Assembly (NCBI GenBank): GCA_036274155.1
Contig: DASUGH010000188.1
Span: forward strand, 1-64,000
DNA: 64,000 nt
Origin: Gp6-AA40 sp036274155
GTDB lineage: Bacteria > Acidobacteriota > Vicinamibacteria > Vicinamibacterales > UBA2999
Reading direction: 5' to 3'
A model generated the notes under the pieces. That model was not told the origin of the DNA. It saw nothing but the letters and a program-made list of their open reading frames with translations, and made no database searches. Shown piece after piece: positions 62,103 to 64,000 of the stretch. Both the position numbers and the translations under genes were made by a program. The stretch's first letter is position 1; each line of letters begins with the position of its first letter.

Positions 62103-62888
62103 ATGACGTCGAAGACTCGCATCACCGGCATCCTGCTGGCCTCCGCGCTGGCCAGCGGCACTGCAGCCGAGGCCCAGCGGGCGCCAGCGGCCACACCGCT
62201 CAAGCTGCCGGCGGAAGTGCTCTCATTGGCGTGCGCGCCGACCCTGACCTACGAGCCGCCGAAGGTCGACCTGCGCATCACCGGCGGACAGGACTCCTTC
62301 GTGCGGCGCATTCACGCCCCGGGCGATCTGGTGACGGTCAACGCCGGTTCCGACAACGGCATCAAGATCGGACAGGAGTTCTACGTCCGCCGCGTGTACA
62401 TGCCCGGACAGAAGACGATCAACCGCGAGCAGCCGGGCACCGTCCGCACATCGGGCTGGATTCGCATCTACGCCGTCGATCCGACGATGTCGCTCGCAAC
62501 CGTCACGCACGCCTGCGACACCATCGAGATCAACGACTACCTCGAGCCGTTCTCGCTGCCGCAGATGCCGGCGGCGTCGACCAGCACGGCGAAGCCTGAC
62601 AAGAACTACGGCCGGGTGATGATGGGGACGGATCGCCGGCGCAGCTTCGGCAAGGGCGACTACTTCGCGCTGAACCGCGGCGCCGACCAGGGCGTCAAGC
62701 CCGGCTCGCGCTTCGTCGTGTTCCGCAACAAGCACGAGCTCGGCGTGCAGCAGCCCGACAACTTCCTCTACGAGCTCGGCGAAGCAATTGCCGTCGACGT
62801 CCGGAAGGACTCGTCGACGCTTCAGGTGACCGTGTCGCGCGACGCCTTCACGGAAGGCGACCTCGTCGCGATGCGGCCGGAGCCGTAG
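62103..62888 (+). CDS. secreted hypothetical protein with two related beta modules
   Basis: The 261-residue protein has a signal peptide (ITGILLASALASGTAAEAQ). Two similar segments, NAGSDNGIKIGQEFYVRRVYM near 80-100 and NRGADQGVKPGSRFVVFRNKH near 197-217, suggest a duplicated beta-rich module like that seen in FlgT-C and related envelope proteins (G-x-x-x-G-[VI]-K-x-G-x-x-F-x-V-x-R). I do not assign a function. The start follows a strong GGGAGAGAGG that is part of a possible regulatory fold. It ends three bases before the convergent pgsA stop. Confidence 0.78.
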   Translation: MTSKTRITGILLASALASGTAAEAQRAPAATPLKLPAEVLSLACAPTLTYEPPKVDLRITGGQDSFVRRIHAPGDLVTVNAGSDNGIKIGQEFYVRRVYMPGQKTINREQPGTVRTSGWIRIYAVDPTMSLATVTHACDTIEINDYLEPFSLPQMPAASTSTAKPDKNYGRVMMGTDRRRSFGKGDYFALNRGADQGVKPGSRFVVFRNKHELGVQQPDNFLYELGEAIAVDVRKDSSTLQVTVSRDAFTEGDLVAMRPEP

Positions 62889-62891
62889 CCG

Positions 62892-63488
62892 CTACCCCGC
62901 CTTCCGCTCGCGCGCGATGTTGACATCGACCACGCGCGCGGCGGTCATCACCTGGAAGCGGCGGTAGTAGTCCACGGCCGACGACACCGCCACCACCATC
63001 ACCACCCACAGCGCCACCTGTCCGAAGGGGGCCAGCCACGGCATCGGCCGCGAGCCGAGGATGAGCAGCAGAATGGCCACGACCTGCGAAGCCATTTTGA
63101 TCTTGCCCAGCCGTGAGGCGGGAATCGTGACGCCTTTCGTGTACGCCAGACTGCGCAGCGCGGTCACGGCGAACTCGCGGCCGATGATGAGCGACACCAT
63201 CCAGGCCGGCGCGAGATCGAGCTGCACGAGCGAGATGAAGGCGGCCGACGTCAGCAGCTTGTCGGCGATCGGATCGAGCATCTGACCGAGCCACGTCACC
63301 TGCCGCCGCCGCCGCGCAAGATAGCCGTCGAGCCAGTCGGTGAGCGACGCGATCCCGAAGATCGCGGCTGCGGCGACTTCTTTCGGCATGCCGAGAAAGC
63401 GGGTCCCGCCGTACTCTGTCAACAGCACCACATAGAAGAACGGGACCAGGAACATCCGTACGAGCGTGAGCGTGTTCGGGAGGTTCAC
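62892..63488 (-). CDS. pgsA: CDP-diacylglycerol--glycerol-3-phosphate 3-phosphatidyltransferase
   Basis: PgsA makes phosphatidylglycerol phosphate in the inner membrane. The CDP-alcohol phosphotransferase motif is visible as DWLDGYLARRRRQVTWLGQMLDPIADKL across about 51-78 (DGx2ARx8-9Gx3Dx3D). Four to five membrane helices are expected over 198 residues. The GTG start gives MNLPNTLTLVRM, the standard N-terminus. It is divergent from the nucleotidyltransferase gene. Confidence 0.95.
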   Translation of the reverse strand: MNLPNTLTLVRMFLVPFFYVVLLTEYGGTRFLGMPKEVAAAAIFGIASLTDWLDGYLARRRRQVTWLGQMLDPIADKLLTSAAFISLVQLDLAPAWMVSLIIGREFAVTALRSLAYTKGVTIPASRLGKIKMASQVVAILLLILGSRPMPWLAPFGQVALWVVMVVAVSSAVDYYRRFQVMTAARVVDVNIARERKAG

Positions 63489-63510
63489 GACGTGCGCAAT
63501 TCTATCGTGT

Positions 63511-63525
63511 ACAATCGTCGATTGT
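63511..63525 (+). promoter_or_regulatory. 15-base palindrome between pgsA and nucleotidyltransferase genes
   Basis: ACAATCG-T-CGATTGT is a perfect dyad (arms of seven) starting one base into TACAAT at 63510-63515, a possible -10 element for the plus-strand gene, and ending one base before that gene's ATG at 63527. It may be an operator or part of a very short leader. No -35 element was found. Confidence 0.4.
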
Positions 63526-63526
63526 C

Positions 63527-64000
63527 ATGAAGGCGATCCTTCTCGCCGGGGGCAAGGGCACGCGCCTGCGGCCGTTGACCATCCACACGCCCAAGCCGAT
63601 CGTTCCAATTTTCAACCGGCCGTTCCTGAACTACCAGATCGATCTGCTCAAGCAGGCGCCCGAAATCGATGAGGTCATCCTCAGCCTCAATTACCAGCCG
63701 CGGCGCATCGAGGAGATCTTCGGCGACGGCTCCGAAACCGGAATCAAGATTCGCTACGTCGTGGAGCCGGTCCCGCTCGGCACCGCCGGAGCCGTCAAGT
63801 ACGCCGGCGACAAGCTGACCGAGTCGGTGGTCGTCTTCAACGGCGACGTGCTCACCCAGATCGATCTGGCGTCGGTGATCGCGCTGCATCGCCAGCGCAA
63901 CGCGAAGGCCACGATCGTGCTGACGCCGGTGCCGAACCCTTCCGCATACGGGCTCGTGGAAACGGATGCCGACGGGAACATCCACCGGTTCCTGGAGAAG
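63527..64000 (+). CDS. sugar-1-phosphate nucleotidyltransferase, 5' part only
   Basis: The gene runs past the window end; 158 codons are visible. KAILLAGGKGTRLRPLTIHTPKPIVPIFNRPFL is the NTP-transferase signature (shown as a region at residues 2-34, with the nucleotide loop GGxGTRLRPLT and the PKP lysine). LGTAGAVKYAGD and VVFNGDVL follow near 85-106, with the metal-binding aspartate in GDVL. The enzyme joins NTP and a hexose-1-phosphate, glucose or mannose; the homology resembles GMPP-type mannose-1-phosphate guanylyltransferases. It would supply NDP-sugars for glycan synthesis. Confidence 0.93.
   Translation, partial: MKAILLAGGKGTRLRPLTIHTPKPIVPIFNRPFLNYQIDLLKQAPEIDEVILSLNYQPRRIEEIFGDGSETGIKIRYVVEPVPLGTAGAVKYAGDKLTESVVVFNGDVLTQIDLASVIALHRQRNAKATIVLTPVPNPSAYGLVETDADGNIHRFLEK

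Overview
The window is GC-rich bacterial chromosome, almost fully coding, and looks like Acidobacteriota, most likely Vicinamibacteria (subdivision 6). Pointers are a very large FtsX/MacB-type ADOP permease paired with a PadR regulator, a VWFA-related secreted protein of the acidobacterial type, a SpoIVB-like S55 protease in an otherwise Gram-negative gene set (BamD, OMPLA-like barrel), and frequent GTG/TTG starts. The assignment is inferred from family content; no rRNA or tRNA gene was seen.

Layout. 0.1-6 kb (minus): GlcD-like oxidase, class I aminotransferase, coaD, rsmD, recG. 6-16 kb: a secreted protein, then rightward lexA, a DUF3467 gene, nth, a zincin, rsmA, a long structured leader, rnj (RNase J), ftsK and an AMIN/amidase_3 protein. 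15.9-17 kb: a four-helix-bundle (S23/IVP-type) gene between two oppositely oriented heptamer repeat arrays. 17-24.5 kb: pepA, a small glycosyltransferase cluster, an acyl-CoA synthetase and an OMPLA-like protein. 24.8-36.1 kb (minus): one aromatic amino acid supraoperon, aroDE-trpE-trpG-trpD-trpC-trpF-trpB-trpA-aroQ-aroF-tyrA-DUF952. It is headed by a sigma70-type promoter, a 31-codon leader peptide with tandem Trp codons, an antiterminator and an intrinsic terminator: a complete transcription attenuator. 36-47 kb: S55 protease, beta-propeller protein, an ECF sigma/anti-sigma pair with its own ECF-type promoter, two dipeptide-type ABC permeases, and ADOP/PadR with a palindromic operator. 47-55 kb: Uma2-family protein, a large TPR-GAF-AAA-Fis sigma54 activator, and secreted or membrane unknowns including a VWA protein. 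55-64 kb: aroC, def-fmt-rsmB-PASTA-rpe-thioesterase, bamD-like, a gene with a 5' leader that can hide its ribosome binding site, pgsA, and a truncated sugar nucleotidyltransferase.

The genes supply chorismate and Trp/Phe/Tyr synthesis, DNA repair and SOS control, RNA maturation, envelope assembly and translation initiation.

A recurring feature is intergenic short-period (7-8 bp) tandem repeat arrays of several families: GTCAATYC, AATGCNN, TTCNNGG, CCCGAGY, and related ACGGAGG/CTCTGTGCC. Many are arranged as inverted pairs able to fold into long hairpins, and some reach into start codons. They resemble in form the STRR heptamers known from cyanobacteria. The main items to follow up are the trp attenuator, the array-flanked four-helix-bundle gene, the rnj leader and the repeat arrays.
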